From NCBI GenBank assembly GCA_015680685.1, contig MNCI01006861.1, positions 29,754-93,753 on the forward strand: DNA of 64,000 nt. Reading direction: 5' to 3'. Position numbers and translations under genes: made by a program. This DNA comes from Gnetum montanum (lineage: Eukaryota > Streptophyta > Gnetopsida > Gnetales > Gnetaceae). Position 1 is the stretch's first letter, and each line of letters begins with the position of its first letter. The notes beneath the pieces are model-generated. The model was not told the DNA's origin and made no database searches. It saw only the letters and a list, made by a program, of their open reading frames with translations. Shown in pieces: positions 12,051-24,088 of the stretch.

Positions 12051-13635
12051 GTAGGGGATGAGTCCTCCATGTAATGCATTCAATGGTATAGTATGGTTTG
12101 TTTGTTTTTTGTGTGTGTAGTTTTTGGTTTGGTGTGTATTTTTGTATTTTTTGAAATTAATGGTATATCATTATCTACTTTGCTAATTCTTTTTGTCAGA
12201 TATTTCTTTTAAGTATGTTTTTTGAGTATAGAAAAAATTAGTTAATGTGCTTTATGAGTGCTCACTTGATAAGCCAATGATGGAAGGGTGAGTTATAGAT
12301 GTGATGATTATTCAAAAATGCTAGTTGGGTTCAAAGTGGAGCCTTGATCGATGGAATGCCCATGCAACAAAATTCATCCACCCACTTTTCCTCTATCAAT
12401 TACTAGTGAATTAGGATTAAATTCAATGGCAAGTTGGGACTCGCACTATGAGTTGTTGAAGATACTTCTACTGGAATCATGGATAGGTTGTGGGTCCACA
12501 CCTTAGGGTAGGAGCTCTACAATCCTAGAAGAGTGATTGGTCACTAGCAAGGGAAAAGGATGTGTCATCAAGGATCCTTATAATCATTGCAATGGATCTA
12601 ATTGATGTGATTGGACTAAGGTGCATGTGTTACCTTGCCTAGCCATGCTAGTTAGAAGAAGTTTGTAATTCTCATGAACCTATGTGTGTCATGTGACGAG
12701 GGAAGAATTCTCATATTCATGCAAGTTGAAGACTCCAAGTGGTTATCTAGAATTCATGTCATTCCCATGATTTCAATGCACTATTCAAAAATCCTCTTCT
12801 CATAAAAGTAAAGGTGAAAAAATAAATGAAATATAAAAAGAAAAGATGAAAAATAATGAATGAAAAAAAGTGAAAAATATTGAAAAAAAATAATGATGAA
12901 GAAGAGTTAATGGAAAGAATTATGTTATTTCAAGATCTTATGTTCACACAAATTGGGATTTCTACCATCCCAAATTGATCATGTAATTGTGCAAGCAAGA
13001 TCAAAATGAGTGGTTGGACCAATAATCATGTAAAATCTATCTCATGTTCAACCTATTGCCTAGATCACTTAACCCCAAAATGTAATAGCCCAATATAATA
13101 TCATGCTCATCCATACCCATGGCCATGAAGGCCTAAAAGTCTCTCTATTCATGAACTTTGATAATTTCAAATGTTGCTTCCATCTAATTCCTAAATGCAT
13201 TTGTTTACAGGTGTTAAGATCATAATCCTTGATCTAAATCATGATCATGCCCACCATTGCTTAGTCATGGCATTGTAGTCATTATTGGGATTGTGATTAG
13301 TTAGTGAAGCCAAAGGGATTGACATGAGGTTTCTAGTAAAGCTAAATTTGAGGAACCTTCTATGCATATGTGCATTGATGAATGAAAACCAAACCCATAA
13401 TCTTAACTTCCAAATGATCTATGACATGTTACCTTAGTTTGGTTTCACTAATGATTAGATTGCAAAATAATCAAGGCTAGATGGCATTCATAGTGGCAAG
13501 TCTAACCTTGCATTTAGAATGTGGACTTGGAGGTCTATCTCTACTATGTGGACAAGTAGTGATGAAGAGATGTAGTAGTAGATCTTTCATAGGATGTAGG
13601 ATGTGTTCATGTGCTCCCATAAGCTAATTGAATGG
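12051..13635. other. Unassigned intergenic DNA
   Basis: No reading frame or repeat that I can name. An A/G-rich low-complexity patch occupies about 12790-12910 (repeated GAAAAA/ATGAA). It ends at the D 5' LTR; the five bases before that LTR are AATGG (13631-13635), presumably one side of the D target duplication. It could contain unrecognised 3' parts of G. Confidence 0.4.
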
Positions 13636-14476
13636 TGATGAAATATCAAATAAGAAAACTACATTAATGCATGCTTGTTGATGTAGCCTTGTTGATGTAG
13701 ATACGTCAATGCTAATGTAGGCATTGCCTATATAAATGTGCACACCCCTTGCATTTATGGCAACTTTTGGTCATTTCCTTAGTCAAACTCTTACAGTTTA
13801 TTTTCTTAAAAGTTAAAATATTTTTCCTTTGAGTGCCCACAACATAGATTTAAGTGATTGTACAACATTTTATTCATGTACATCTGTGCCTAGACACAAT
13901 TACATGAGAAGAAATAAAATCTAGATTTCTTCTATCCATTATAGCATGTGGATTAGCATAACTTTACTTTTGAACAATTTACTTTGCATGCAATTTGCTT
14001 TTTTGTTATTAAGAAATTAATATTATCGTTCATAGGTAACATGAGTATGACCACTTTGGGCATAATATATTAATGCTTGGTAATACTAGTAGAGGATACT
14101 TGGGACACCCAATAGTATACACTTGGTAATCCAGTAGTGTTAATATACGTTCAAGATGTGTACAAAAAGTGAGAACGTATACTCTATGTTAGGATAGTTA
14201 GTTAACTTAAATACTAAATCTTTATTTAATTAATTATTTAGCAAGTATGAGAAGATAATAAAAAGCATAAAAATAAATATCTTATGCTCAACCACACTTA
14301 ACCATACACATAGATTAACATAAGTGTGAACTCGGAAGATAACAACCGATGACTATATAATTCATCGTCTAGGAATATCTACCACTTAGGTAAATAAGTC
14401 TACAAAATTTGACTAGATCATGCATATGAATTAGTGATTTGTATGGTTAGGCATAGGGAATACCTATTGCTCATCA
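13636..14476 (+). repeat. D 5' LTR
   Basis: Starts TGATGAAATATC and ends GCTCATCA, followed directly by a PBS. Length is 841 bp against 854 and 883 bp for the C LTRs. Upstream of a TATA box (CTATATAAATG, near 13730) it has repeated TTGATGTAG/ACGTCAATGC units. The termini and the TAGTAATCCAGTAGTGTT-type block match the C LTRs. Confidence 0.85.
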
Positions 14477-14495
14477 TTGACACCATTGTCAGAAA
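14477..14495 (+). other. D primer-binding site
   Basis: TTGACACCATTGTCAGAAA directly follows the LTR end. It is a decayed complement of the plant tRNA-Asp 3' end (cf. TTGGCGCCATTGCCGGGGA in E), with C-to-T and G-to-A changes. Confidence 0.75.
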
Positions 14496-14631
14496 CTTAG
14501 TTTAGCAAAGTACACTAAGTATTAGTAGATAGTGAATTCATACAAAGTTGTTGTAAGGAAAATATAATGAATCATCCATAAAAAAAAATTATTATTATTA
14601 TATCAAGGCATACCTTATCAAAAGTACTAAG

Positions 14632-17010
14632 ATGGCTTCTTCTTACAATGATTTTATACCACATGTCAATGATTTCGATTTGCAGCATGATAGAACCAAA
14701 AGAACTACTATTGAAAGACGTAAATAGCTGAAAGTGGTCTATGCACATTTGGATCCCTACTATCCAGATTTCATCTTTATTCTCCATCAAGATGAATAGC
14801 TATGCTGGAGAGATATGGAGGACAACATTTTGTTACCTTCTGATCAATCTATTCCTGCAATGCTTATGACCAATCTCATGAATCTTGGAATTAAATCATT
14901 AGGTTCATAGTGTGAGATAATAGATCATACCTCTAAAGATGATCAACCAATGAACATCTAGCTTAGAAAAGATCGATGCATAAAGGCATGCTATGAAGCC
15001 TCCAAGGGTAAAAAGGTTTTAACACCATTATTTCTATAGTAACAAAAGGAGTGCCCTAAATTTTTCTTAGGTCAATGTCAACATCAAGATTCTTCTCCTT
15101 TCAATGAGAAAGACATACTTTACCAATGATTGCAATCAAACTTGGAGAATAACAAGGGTGTAAGGAGGATAGAGTTCAAAACTAGAAGAACGTTAAGGCA
15201 AAGGTCTCCTAGCCATTCATTAAAAGAAAAGAAGAAGAAGAAAGAATAATCAAAGAATCATAGGAGAAGGACCAATAAGCACCACTTTCATAGTCCTCCA
15301 CCTTAACTGTCCTCCTCATCATCAAACTCTAATAGGATAAACCATGGTTGAGATTGAAAGAGGAATGATTGGGATTGAGATGAGGATGATCAAAAATCCT
15401 ATTATAGTAATGAGAAAAGAAAGCATAGTCAACTACAAGAGGAAGAGGAGCATCACTAGGAATGAATGCATAACAGGTCACATCATAGGAGGCATGGCCA
15501 TGATAGGGACCATCATGTATGCAATAACTATGATGAACCATTACTTGCTACAAGAAACATAATCAATATTTCAAAAGTAGTTTAAATTCCTACCAGGCAT
15601 CAAAGGGATAGTAGAATTAAATAGTTTGTTATGAATAATATTCCTAAGTTTGAAGGAGGATAAAATGTTAATCTACAATATCATTTACAAGCCTTCCATG
15701 ATGCTTGTGTCTTGTAGAACATTGAGAACGAGTGGCAGAAACTCAAACTATTCCCAGGGACACTCATAAAGGAGCTAAAAGTTGGTACCAATCCTTAGAG
15801 ATGAAATCCATTTGTAGATGGAGTGTAATGCTAGAAATATTCAATAATAAATACCAAACATACTCCAAGATGTCCAACATGAGAAAAAAAATCCAAAGAT
15901 GGAAATAAGACAATCATGAATCCTTGGATGTAGCCTTGGTTAGATATTACCCTCTCTTACACTGATGCCTAGGCCATGAATTTTCTCAAAGGGAATAGCT
16001 TCACCATATAGTAGATGGGCTCTGAAACAAAACCAAAGAAACTGTTGGGATCTATGCCCAAGGAAGAATTTTAGAAATGAAAGCTCATCGGATCCAAACA
16101 GTATTTAATTAAGTGGTAAAGAAAGTAGGGAAGCTGAAAAAGTCAGAAAGTATAGAGGAATATAGAAGGGATCCTTCCATTCACAAAAGGAAGGTATGTT
16201 TCTATGATTCAAAGGAGGAAGCACCAATAGATGAAGTGGTGATAAGGAAAAACTTGCTGATTTAGAAGTCTATTATAGAAATATTGGCTAGGGTAGATAA
16301 AATATGTGAATCCTTAGATGAGAACTTCCAAACTACTCTCAAGATTATGGAAGAGAAAATAGAGCAGGAGAACAAAGATAGAGATAGAAGAGGGAGGAAA
16401 GATACAAGTAGGGACCACTATCAACAAAAAAGTAAGGTTGCAATGGATGATGACATTGTAGATTCTAAAATAGATGATGAAGCATAAGAGATTTGTTAAT
16501 ATGAACATCCCAACAAAATGTTGTCCTATAGTGTTACATTTGTAAGAATCTGGGGTGCATGCTTGAAATCCAAAATTTATGTAAAGACAACTACCCATGA
16601 GATTGCATTATCCAAAAGGTAATTATCAGCAACAATTCCACTCACCACACTATTACACAAATGGAGCACCACCTTAACCCAAAGAGCATTATCAACAATG
16701 GTAAAATCTATAGTTGTGGGGGATGCCACCACCATGATAGCAATATCATTACTAGCAACTAGACGCATATGGATATTATGTCTAGTAACCCATATGTCCT
16801 CATGAAAGTCATAATCCTTTCTCCTCACTACTATCCCCAAGAATATCATAGAACATTGACTCCATGAACCAAGTCTCTTTCCACTTATCCTCCTCCATAT
16901 CCACCAACTCACTCAACATCCTTCAATACTACTCCTTTGTCACCTACATCACCTATACAAGGGAAAATTCCATTGTAGCCTCAAGAATGAAATACAATGA
17001 GGGCTATAAA
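14632..17010 (+). pseudogene. gag: D gag (decayed)
   Basis: The ATG at 14632 (MASSYND) sits 136 bp after the PBS, at the position used by the other gags. Seen in order: PDFIFILHQDE (about 14765-14800), a Lys/Arg/His-rich linker (15180-15540), MNNIPKFEGG (about 15640) and NIENEWQKLKLFPGTLIKE (about 15720-15775), YQTYSKMSNMRKKIQ (about 15850-15895), a charged 67-codon open stretch (16284-16487), and YEHPNK, where the zinc-knuckle cysteines are mostly gone. A Pro/Thr/Ser-rich tail leads to the protease. Multiple stops and shifts make it a pseudogene. Confidence 0.82.
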
Positions 17011-17790
17011 CTTATAGTTGGATGCTCATCTGAGTGGTTATGAGCATAAGCCTAAAAATGGAGTTTTCTTCAAATCCAAAAGTTCACCCAAATCCTTGCA
17101 AACATCTATGATTGCTAACCTTGCATTAATTACTTTTGAAATTACCATCAAGCAACCTTTAAACCAAAAGTACCTGAATGTTCATACTATCATGTTAACT
17201 CATGTAAACATAGATTGGATCAAGGTAGAACACCTTTTCAATAAATGATTTGATCCTAGGAGTCCCCCAATTTATTTACAAATTACATGAAATAATCCAT
17301 GCATGGCTCTACTAGACTTAGGTTCTAGGGTAAACTTAATTTCCCAAGAGATGTATAAGACTTGGAACCTACCTCAACTCAAGAAATGCAATATCAAATT
17401 GAAGCTTGCATATTAATCCATCATTGTTTCTTTTGGATTGGTGAAAGATATTATGAGCATCAATTGTGGTTGATTAGATCCAACAAATTTTGTAGTAATC
17501 CATGTGGATAATTATAAGGGGGACTTCTCTATTATTATGGAAAGTGCTTGGCTCAACATAATTGATGCCAAGATGGGGATCAAAGACTTTTTCTTGGAAA
17601 TCTCTAAGGAAAACAATTTTGGAAAGATAGAGAAGAAGTGAGTTCCATGCATAGCATATAGTAACACAAGGTGCCATTGTGTGCAAAAGATATGAGCCAT
17701 GAAAGTACATCCATCACAACATGCAATAAGTGTGTCGAAACATCAACTATTTAGAGGTAGCTATATGCAGCAGCCATGAAATAGGAAGGT
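17011..17790 (+). pseudogene. pol: D aspartic protease domain (decayed, DLG)
   Basis: The frame through 17300-17350 reads LLDLGSRVNLIS, aligned with FLDSGSGVNLIS in E. The active-site triad Asp-Ser-Gly is Asp-Leu-Gly (GAC TTA GGT, 17315-17323): TCA became TTA. C has the same change. The flap and IIMESAWLN counterpart follow at about 17500-17560. Stops occur in the core. Downstream, the VPCIAYSNT-like segment is shared with F and E. Confidence 0.8.
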
Positions 17791-18850
17791 ACCTAGTGGC
17801 TGATGATGGATGAGAGCTTTGATTCAACAACATGAATGGAACTATTAGAGCTCCTCACAAATTCTTATATGGACAACATGGCTAAAATGGAGAAGATTCA
17901 TAACTAACTCTTTTACAAAGATGCAAAAATGGATTATGGAGAGTTGGAAATCCCTGATTATTTTAAGCAAGAACCCCTTGAACTCAAGACTTTATCAACA
18001 ACATTGGAATATACTTTTTGGATAATGAGAAGCCAATAATTATTAATGTCAATCTCACCAAAGAACAAAAAAGGAAGCTACTAAAAGCTATAAAAAAATG
18101 ACCAACAACTTTTGCCTAGTTATATCATGAATTATGAGATCAATCCACACATATGACAACATTGAATCTATATAGACTCAACTATCAAGCTAAGGAGGTA
18201 GCTACAAAGGAGATTGAATCCAAAGCTTAACCAAGTTATTAAAGATGAAGTGGAATAACTTCTTAAGGCATGATTCATCTATCTTATAGCAAATAGTGAG
18301 TGGATAAGCCCAGTTATTATTGTATCAAGAAAAGGAGAAAAATAAAGGATTTATATGGAATTTAGGCTGTTGAATTTGGCTACATTCAAAGATCATTTTC
18401 CATTACCATTTGTGGACCAGGTACTGGATACAATTGCAAGACACAATTACTATAATTTTCTAGATGGTTATAGTGGCTATAACTAAATTCAAATAGCACT
18501 AGAAGACCATGCCAAGATAACTTTCATAAGTCCTTGGGGAACTTTTACATATAAAAAGATGCCCTTTTGCCTTTGTAATGCTCTTGAAACTTTCCAATGT
18601 TTAGTACTAAGCATCTTTGAATTGCAAATTGGTAGTGATGTGGAAGTCTTCATAGATGACTTCTCTGCCTATGGTACTAACTTTGAACAAGCATTGGATC
18701 ATCCAGAGTAAGTGCTAAAATATTATGTAGAATGAACTTACAACTAAACTGGTAGAAGAGCCACTTGATGGTCCAAAATGACATTGTCCTGGGGCATCAA
18801 ATTTTAGAAAAAATGAATTGAGGTGGATCCTAAGGATCATTTAATGAATA
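17791..18850 (+). pseudogene. pol: D reverse transcriptase, 5' part
   Basis: This RT aligns with that of F and C: NEKPIIINVNLTKEQK (about 18025-18070), a frameshifted fingers region, KDHFPLPFVDQVLDT (about 18390-18430), NYYNFLDGYSGYN (about 18450-18485) and EVFIDDFSAYGTNFEQALDH (about 18643-18700). The YMDD-type active site keeps both catalytic Asp codons (18655-18660), unlike F and C. The coding region is cut at 18855 by the insertion of B and resumes at 32268. Stops and shifts elsewhere inactivate it. Confidence 0.85.
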
Positions 18851-18855
18851 ATTAG
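18851..18855. repeat. Left target-site duplication of B (ATTAG)
   Basis: ATTAG directly precedes the B LTR and is repeated at 32263-32267 directly after the other B LTR. Five-base duplications are the usual product of Ty3/gypsy integrase. Confidence 0.88.
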
Positions 18856-19704
18856 TGATGAGTGGCAAGGTACCCCTACACTCAACCATACAAATACGAG
18901 CGTTTCATGCACGATCCGGTCGAACTCCGCAGATAGGCTAGTTGTGGTATCTAGATAGTTACTCATTGATCGCAGTTCGCTATCTTTCCACCTAGACTAG
19001 TATTTGCTTGTCACGTATGGTTTAGTGCAAAGTGAGGTGTATGATGTGGTTTCTAACCTAGTGCTACTCCTAGAGGTAATGGAAAATAACTTTAATTAAG
19101 TTAGGAGGAAAAGGGAGAGAGAGTTAAGCTAATAGGAAGTGGTAGAGAGAATCCAAGCTGGCCTAAGTGTAATGAGAATCTATTCCTTAATCATCTGTAC
19201 ACATCTTGGACCTTGTGCATGACTACTACTGGGATTACCAAGTGCATGGCCTAGGTACGCTACTGGGATACCAAGTAGTCACACTTAAATTCTCATGATT
19301 AAGTCATACTCATTCTACGTTTAAGGAGTTTAGGGTGAAGAGATATTAACTACGAAAGCAATAAATAACAATAACAATTAAATAATTAAACTAAGTAAAT
19401 GTTGCAATGATGAAGTAATCTCGATCTTTATTTTTGGTCATGTGCATGTCCAAGTATGTCACACTCAAATAAAGGATGTCGTACAATTACAATCATCACA
19501 CTGTGGGCATGCACTGGGAGAAAGGGTTGAGAAAGACTAAAAATGAAAACTAATTTCTAACTTAAAACTTCCTTTTTTTTCACTGTGCGCCTAAGGTGTA
19601 TTTATAGGCCTACACAAGAGCCACGATATCGTGAGCCAGGCTATGATATCCTGTACGCAATATTGCGGGTGTGATATTGTGACCTAATGAATCACGATTC
19701 ATCA
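18856..19704 (-). repeat. B 3' LTR
   Basis: Bounded by TGATGAG and TTCATCA, with the PPT immediately to its right. It is highly similar to the 31410-32262 copy. On the minus strand it has GATATC-type dyads (19620-19680) and a TATA box (plus-strand GTATTTATA at 19598-19606). Confidence 0.88.
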
Positions 19705-19717
19705 TACCCCCATGATT
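19705..19717 (-). other. B polypurine tract
   Basis: The minus strand reads AATCATGGGGGTA immediately before the LTR start TGATGA-type end. This is the plus-strand DNA priming site. The same core AGTCATGGGGGTA precedes the 3' LTRs of A and E. Confidence 0.82.
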
Positions 19718-19898
19718 GAATGAAAACTCGTCCTTGAGTTAAACCAAATGAGAACAAGCCCCATTGATTACACAGTGGATAGGTATGGGATTATTAACTG
19801 ACTAGGGATTTAGTCATGTCATAGTGGAGAACTCAATAGAGCAAAATTGGGACATAACACAAAATTACAAAATTGAAAAATTATAAACTTTATTTGGC

Positions 19899-20108
19899 TC
19901 ATGTGGTTCCAAGTGGCAGTGGCTTCTCCATGGGTTGCTTCCCCTTGTCCCGTGCTCCAGGTTTTGGAATTTGATGACTCTGAAGTAGTGCCTGGAGATT
20001 TTCCTCTTTCGTTTGGGGATCCTGTGCTATCCATGCTGATGCTCTAATGTTTGACAGAGTTGGCACCTCCCATGGACACAGTAGTTGTGGGAACATCTTA
20101 TTTTCTTT
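19899..20108 (-). pseudogene. B 3' ORF, C-terminal segment (cut off by A)
   Basis: This is the distal end of the B extra ORF, separated from its main part (24749-27336) by insertion of A. The translation (KMFPQLLCPWEVPTL, then an Ala/Gln-rich segment and a Lys/Pro-rich end) aligns with the C copy at about 51385-51560 (LFLAKPYPWDIPIL). That alignment proves the split. The stop lies at about 19899, followed by roughly 180 bp of noncoding sequence to the PPT. Confidence 0.8.
20104..20108. repeat. Left target-site duplication of A (TCTTT)
   Basis: TCTTT precedes the A LTR; GCTTT follows the other A LTR at 24749-24753. Four of five bases match, consistent with one later substitution. Confidence 0.7.
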
Positions 20109-20900
20109 TGATGAGTGGCGAGGTACCCCTACACTCAACCATACGAATACAAGCGTTTCATGCGTGATCCGGTCGAACTCCAAGGACTAAGTGCTTACGT
20201 GCCTTAATGGAACACTTAGGGTTAATCAATCGTTGTCTTCCCAAACTTACTTGTATTGTCATAGTTGTATGGTTAAGTAAGCTTGAGGTATATGACTTTT
20301 ATAGCTTTTTGTCTTTTTATGTCTTTTGCTAATAAAGGAAAGGGAGAGAGAACTAAGTGGCTAACTTACATTAACTATTCATTAACTAGTTTCTAAATGT
20401 TCCTAACACCAGTATCCGTTCCCACTTGTCGCACACATCCTGAACTAGTGCAATGTTGCTGGGATTACCAAATGCTAATTGTTACTGGGTTACCAAGCGC
20501 TACACGCATGCTCGAAGTAGTCATACTGAGTATATTTAAATAAGGGGGTTGAAGGTTGAGAGAGATATTAATTAACTAGGAAAGCATTAAACAATACTTA
20601 ATTACTAATTAGCTTAATCTGTATGCTGCAAGGTTTATCATAAAGTTCATCTTTATTGCCGTACACAAAATTGTGCTCAAGTACAAATTGTTCGAATAAA
20701 GATCCGTTCACTCTATGACTCCTACTGCGGGCACACAGAAATAATTCTAACTTTGGAATGACTAAACTACAAGAATCTGGCTAAGGGTCTAAGTCTAACT
20801 CCCTAGAACAAAGGGCACACCTCTTATTTATAGAAGATGAGGCAGGACACGATATCGCGTGGTGGATGTGATATCGCGCACATGATATTGCAGCTCATCA
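20109..20900 (-). repeat. A 3' LTR
   Basis: Bounded by TGATGAG and GCTCATCA; length 792 bp. The minus strand carries GATATCGCG-type motifs (20850-20895) and a TATA box (plus CTTATTTATA at 20823-20832). It contains a 133-bp stretch (20417-20549) that is missing from the other copy. Confidence 0.9.
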
Positions 20901-20913
20901 TACCCCCATGACT
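20901..20913 (-). other. A polypurine tract
   Basis: The minus strand reads AGTCATGGGGGTA directly before the 3' LTR, identical in core to the E tract at 60971-60983. Confidence 0.85.
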
Positions 20914-21744
20914 GAATGAAAACTCGTCCTCGAGTTCCTTACAAAATATTGGAAAGGTATGGGATTATTGACTTGAATGACAACTAATGATGAATGGGAT
21001 GACATGTGAACGAATCAACATTACAATACATGACAACATTAGTGTTCTTGACTACAAGAGTGAACACTATACATAATTGACATCCAGCCTTATTTAGCAG
21101 CTGAGAGAGAAGAAGAAGACGTGTTACTGTTGACGCCAAGATTGCACCTTCCATTGTCCATTCATAACCATGCCATCAGTATTGCTCCTTGCACAACTAT
21201 TCTAGCATCAATCCATCCTAAGTGTTTCCTCCAGGTCCAATCCATTGCTGTATGAATGCCATCTGCACACACAACATAGTCACATATGAGCAAGGATAAG
21301 TAAATCATAATACTATTGATACCTTGCCTCGGTGTAAAGTCCATTGGCTGAGCTGTGATATGGCTAATACGGATTTTAGAGATATAACACTGGTGATTAC
21401 CCAAAGTGTAGGGGCTAGGAAAAATTGAAAAAATTGGACCAGGGCCCTCATGACTAAAAGCGATCCTTCGGTAGCGATAGAATGGAAAAAGATAAGGAAT
21501 AAGAAAGATGGAGAAAAAAAAAACAATGGTAGTGCTAATAAAATGGATGTGAAAGATGGGAACGAACTCAACAAATGTTGATTGCAAGAATGTTTTAGGG
21601 AAAGAAGTGAATTGATGCACCAAATAAGAATGCCAGTGGGTCCTCCCCAAAGCAGGCTCATGCCCTTTATGCCCTGACAAACCCACATTCAAAGAGTTCG
21701 TAGGCTCTGGAAATGTCATTTGGGAGCAAGAGTTAAAGACTCAC
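20914..21744 (-). other. A 3' noncoding region with conserved block
   Basis: This is homologous to E 60118-60983. It contains the conserved AGGACCCACTGGCAT-like block (21628-21690). A 60-nt GT...AG interval (21263-21322) has exactly the same length and borders as one in E. A long apparent frame across 21162-21719 is not matched as protein in E beyond short stretches, so I treat the region as noncoding. Confidence 0.6.
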
Positions 21745-23944
21745 GGGCTTAGTAGTGATGTTGTTGTGTAACGTGACTAACAGAGTCATGTGGAGAGATT
21801 GGATGCTGCACGTAGTATCCATATGGGTTAGGTTGCCGGTAGGGGTATTGTTGCCTTGGTGGTGGCATCCCCCATGACTATGGGTATTACCACTGTTGAT
21901 GTTGCTCAACGGGTTGTGGTGGAGTTCCACTTGGATAATATGTTGAAGGTTGGTGGAACTGCCTTGGGTTACCTTGGGGATAAGGTAACCGTCGGGGTGT
22001 TTGCCATTTATTTAGTTGTGGGTTGAGTGCATACACCCCAGACTCTTGTAGATGTGAGATTACTAGGCAACATCCCTTAGGATGGTCATATTGGCATATC
22101 TCGCATCCACCATCATTGTTTGTGTCTGAATCCACAACCTCTTTTGTGATGGCCATTTTGCCCTTACCCTTGTTGCATGCATTTTCCACTTCTCTCTTTT
22201 TCCTTTTGTCGTAGTCACTACCTCGCTCCCTAGACTCCTCTACAATTTTAAGAACAGTTTCAAACCTACTATCCAGGGAGTCCCACATTTGGTCTACCTT
22301 TGCTGATACTTCTATTATTAACTTTTGGAGAGGCAAATTTTTCCTATTCACCATCTCTTCAAGTGGTGACTCTTCTTCCTCCTCACAAAATCTCACTCTC
22401 CTTTTTTAGAGGGAAGGATCTCGATTGTATTCTTTTGCACTTTCTCTCTTTTGTAGCTCACCTTCTTCTTTGGCTACTTACTCTGGAAATCTATGAATTT
22501 GATGAGACCTAAGCTCTGATAACCTTCCTTGGGCATACATCCCAAGGGTTCTTCTTGTTTCATGCCTAAGTCCATCCATGAGATGGCGTAGTTGATCTTG
22601 CTGCGAATAACCATGGCCAGGGCAACGATGTAATAGTGCATAATAGTAGCCCATGGCAGCATCCAAGGGTTCATCATTTCCTTGCTTCCATCCTTGGATT
22701 TGCTTCCGCAAGTTAGACACTTGAGAGTACGTTTGATACTTATCATTGAACAGTTCTAACATTGTACTCCACCTTCGAATGGATTCCAGTTCTAAGGATC
22801 GGTACTAGCTTTCAGCTTCTTTCATTAGTGTCCTTGGGAACAACTTTAGTTTTTGCCATTCATTTTTTATGTTTTTCAAGGCACGTGCATCGTGGAATGC
22901 TTGTAAATGAATTTGAGGATTAGTGTTGTATCTGCCTTCAAATCGTGGGATGTTGTTCATGTCTAACCTCTTGATCCTACTATCCTTTTGGTGCCTTGTT
23001 GGAACTCTTACGACCTCCATTATATCTAGCATGCTTCTAGTTACGAGTAGGGGTTCTTCGTGATCGTCTCGTTTATAGCATCTATGGTGTCTATGCAGTT
23101 CCCTACTCTCCCTTCTTCTATGCCTTGATTCCTTAGAGTGCCATCATCCTCATTCTCAACTGTCTTGTTGATGTTTTTCACTTTTTTTTCCTTTATCCTC
23201 ACGATTGATTTCCCTATGACTACGTTCGGACATTGAAAGAGAGGGTGAAGGTGATGATGAAGGTGAAGAAGAAGGAGAACCATCGCCATAACGGTGTTTT
23301 CTACCTTCTCTTCGATCATCTTGGCCTTGATCGTGATCACGATCAGAACGTTTGTCCTTATCGTGTGTTTGTGTTCCTCTGTTGAACACTTCGTGTTCAT
23401 GGGTATCAGAACCAAGGTTGTGAATAGTGGAGTGGAGGTTCTGATACACTACCTCTTGACCATTGTCAGGAGGAGGAACATCGTTTCATGGGGAACCTAT
23501 TGAAGTAGGTTCACCATCTTGAATTTTGCCCAAAAGGTGCAAAGTGTTATGGGGCCATTTACCCTTCAAGGATGTGTGGTATCTCTCATATTGCAAGTCC
23601 CTTTGATGTTGTGCTTCTGTGGGATGATAGTCCCTTGTGTCATGATCACATGCAACATATTCTACATATAAAAGTGGCATGCCTATTCATGTGAGAGCAC
23701 GAAGGAGCATGTTGGGGACTGATTAGTTTGGAGGCAACACTATGTTACACTCCAAGTCTCTCCAACGCAGTTGTTCATCTTGGTGGAGAATAAAGGTGAA
23801 ATCGGGCACATACTCATCGAGATGACTATATACCACATGAAACTGTTGAGGAACTGGCGGATCCTGGTTATGTGTATTATGCCGCTGACTGCCTGTTGCG
23901 TTAGTCCTAGGCGGTGAAGTGCTCTTATGCGAAGAAGAAGACAT
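21745..23944 (-). pseudogene. gag: A gag (nearly intact, a few lesions)
   Basis: The ATG at 23944 (MSSSSHKSTSPPRTN) lies about 125 bp after the PBS. In order: FILHQDEQLRWRDLE (about 23760-23800), DYHPTEAQHQRDLQYERYH (about 23580-23640), an Arg/Asp/Ser-rich linker (23160-23450), the core MNNIPRFEGRYN (about 22930-22970) and YSQVSNLRKQIQGWKQ (about 22680-22730), a charged segment (22200-22396), a CCHC-like knuckle CEICQYDHPKGCC (about 22069-22110) and a Pro/Gln-rich tail. Stops and shifts are few. The knuckle is CX2CX3HX4C, one residue shorter than the usual CX2CX4HX4C. Gag could have functioned recently. Confidence 0.88.
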
Positions 23945-24069
23945 CTTGTTTTGTTTGGTGTGCAATGTACTGTTGTCTCATCTTTCTTTGATTAACCATA
24001 AGGGTTCATTCTAATGTTCCAACAATATGAATGATTTCCTATGTTCTACGTAGCACACAAACAACTAAG

Positions 24070-24088
24070 TCCCTGGCAATGGTGCCAA
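24070..24088 (-). other. A primer-binding site
   Basis: The minus strand reads TTGGCACCATTGCCAGGGA next to the 5' LTR. This is a close match to the tRNA-Asp complement. Confidence 0.85.

Noticed and set aside
8842-13635. tRNA, rRNA or host-gene exons between F and D
   Set aside because: I looked on both strands and found only the G gag remnant; no cloverleaf or conserved RNA sequence was recognised.
21162-21719. 185-codon open frame in A, minus strand
   Set aside because: It lies in 3' noncoding DNA. The homologous part of E is not open in this frame over most of its length, and the translation is hydrophobic without family motifs.
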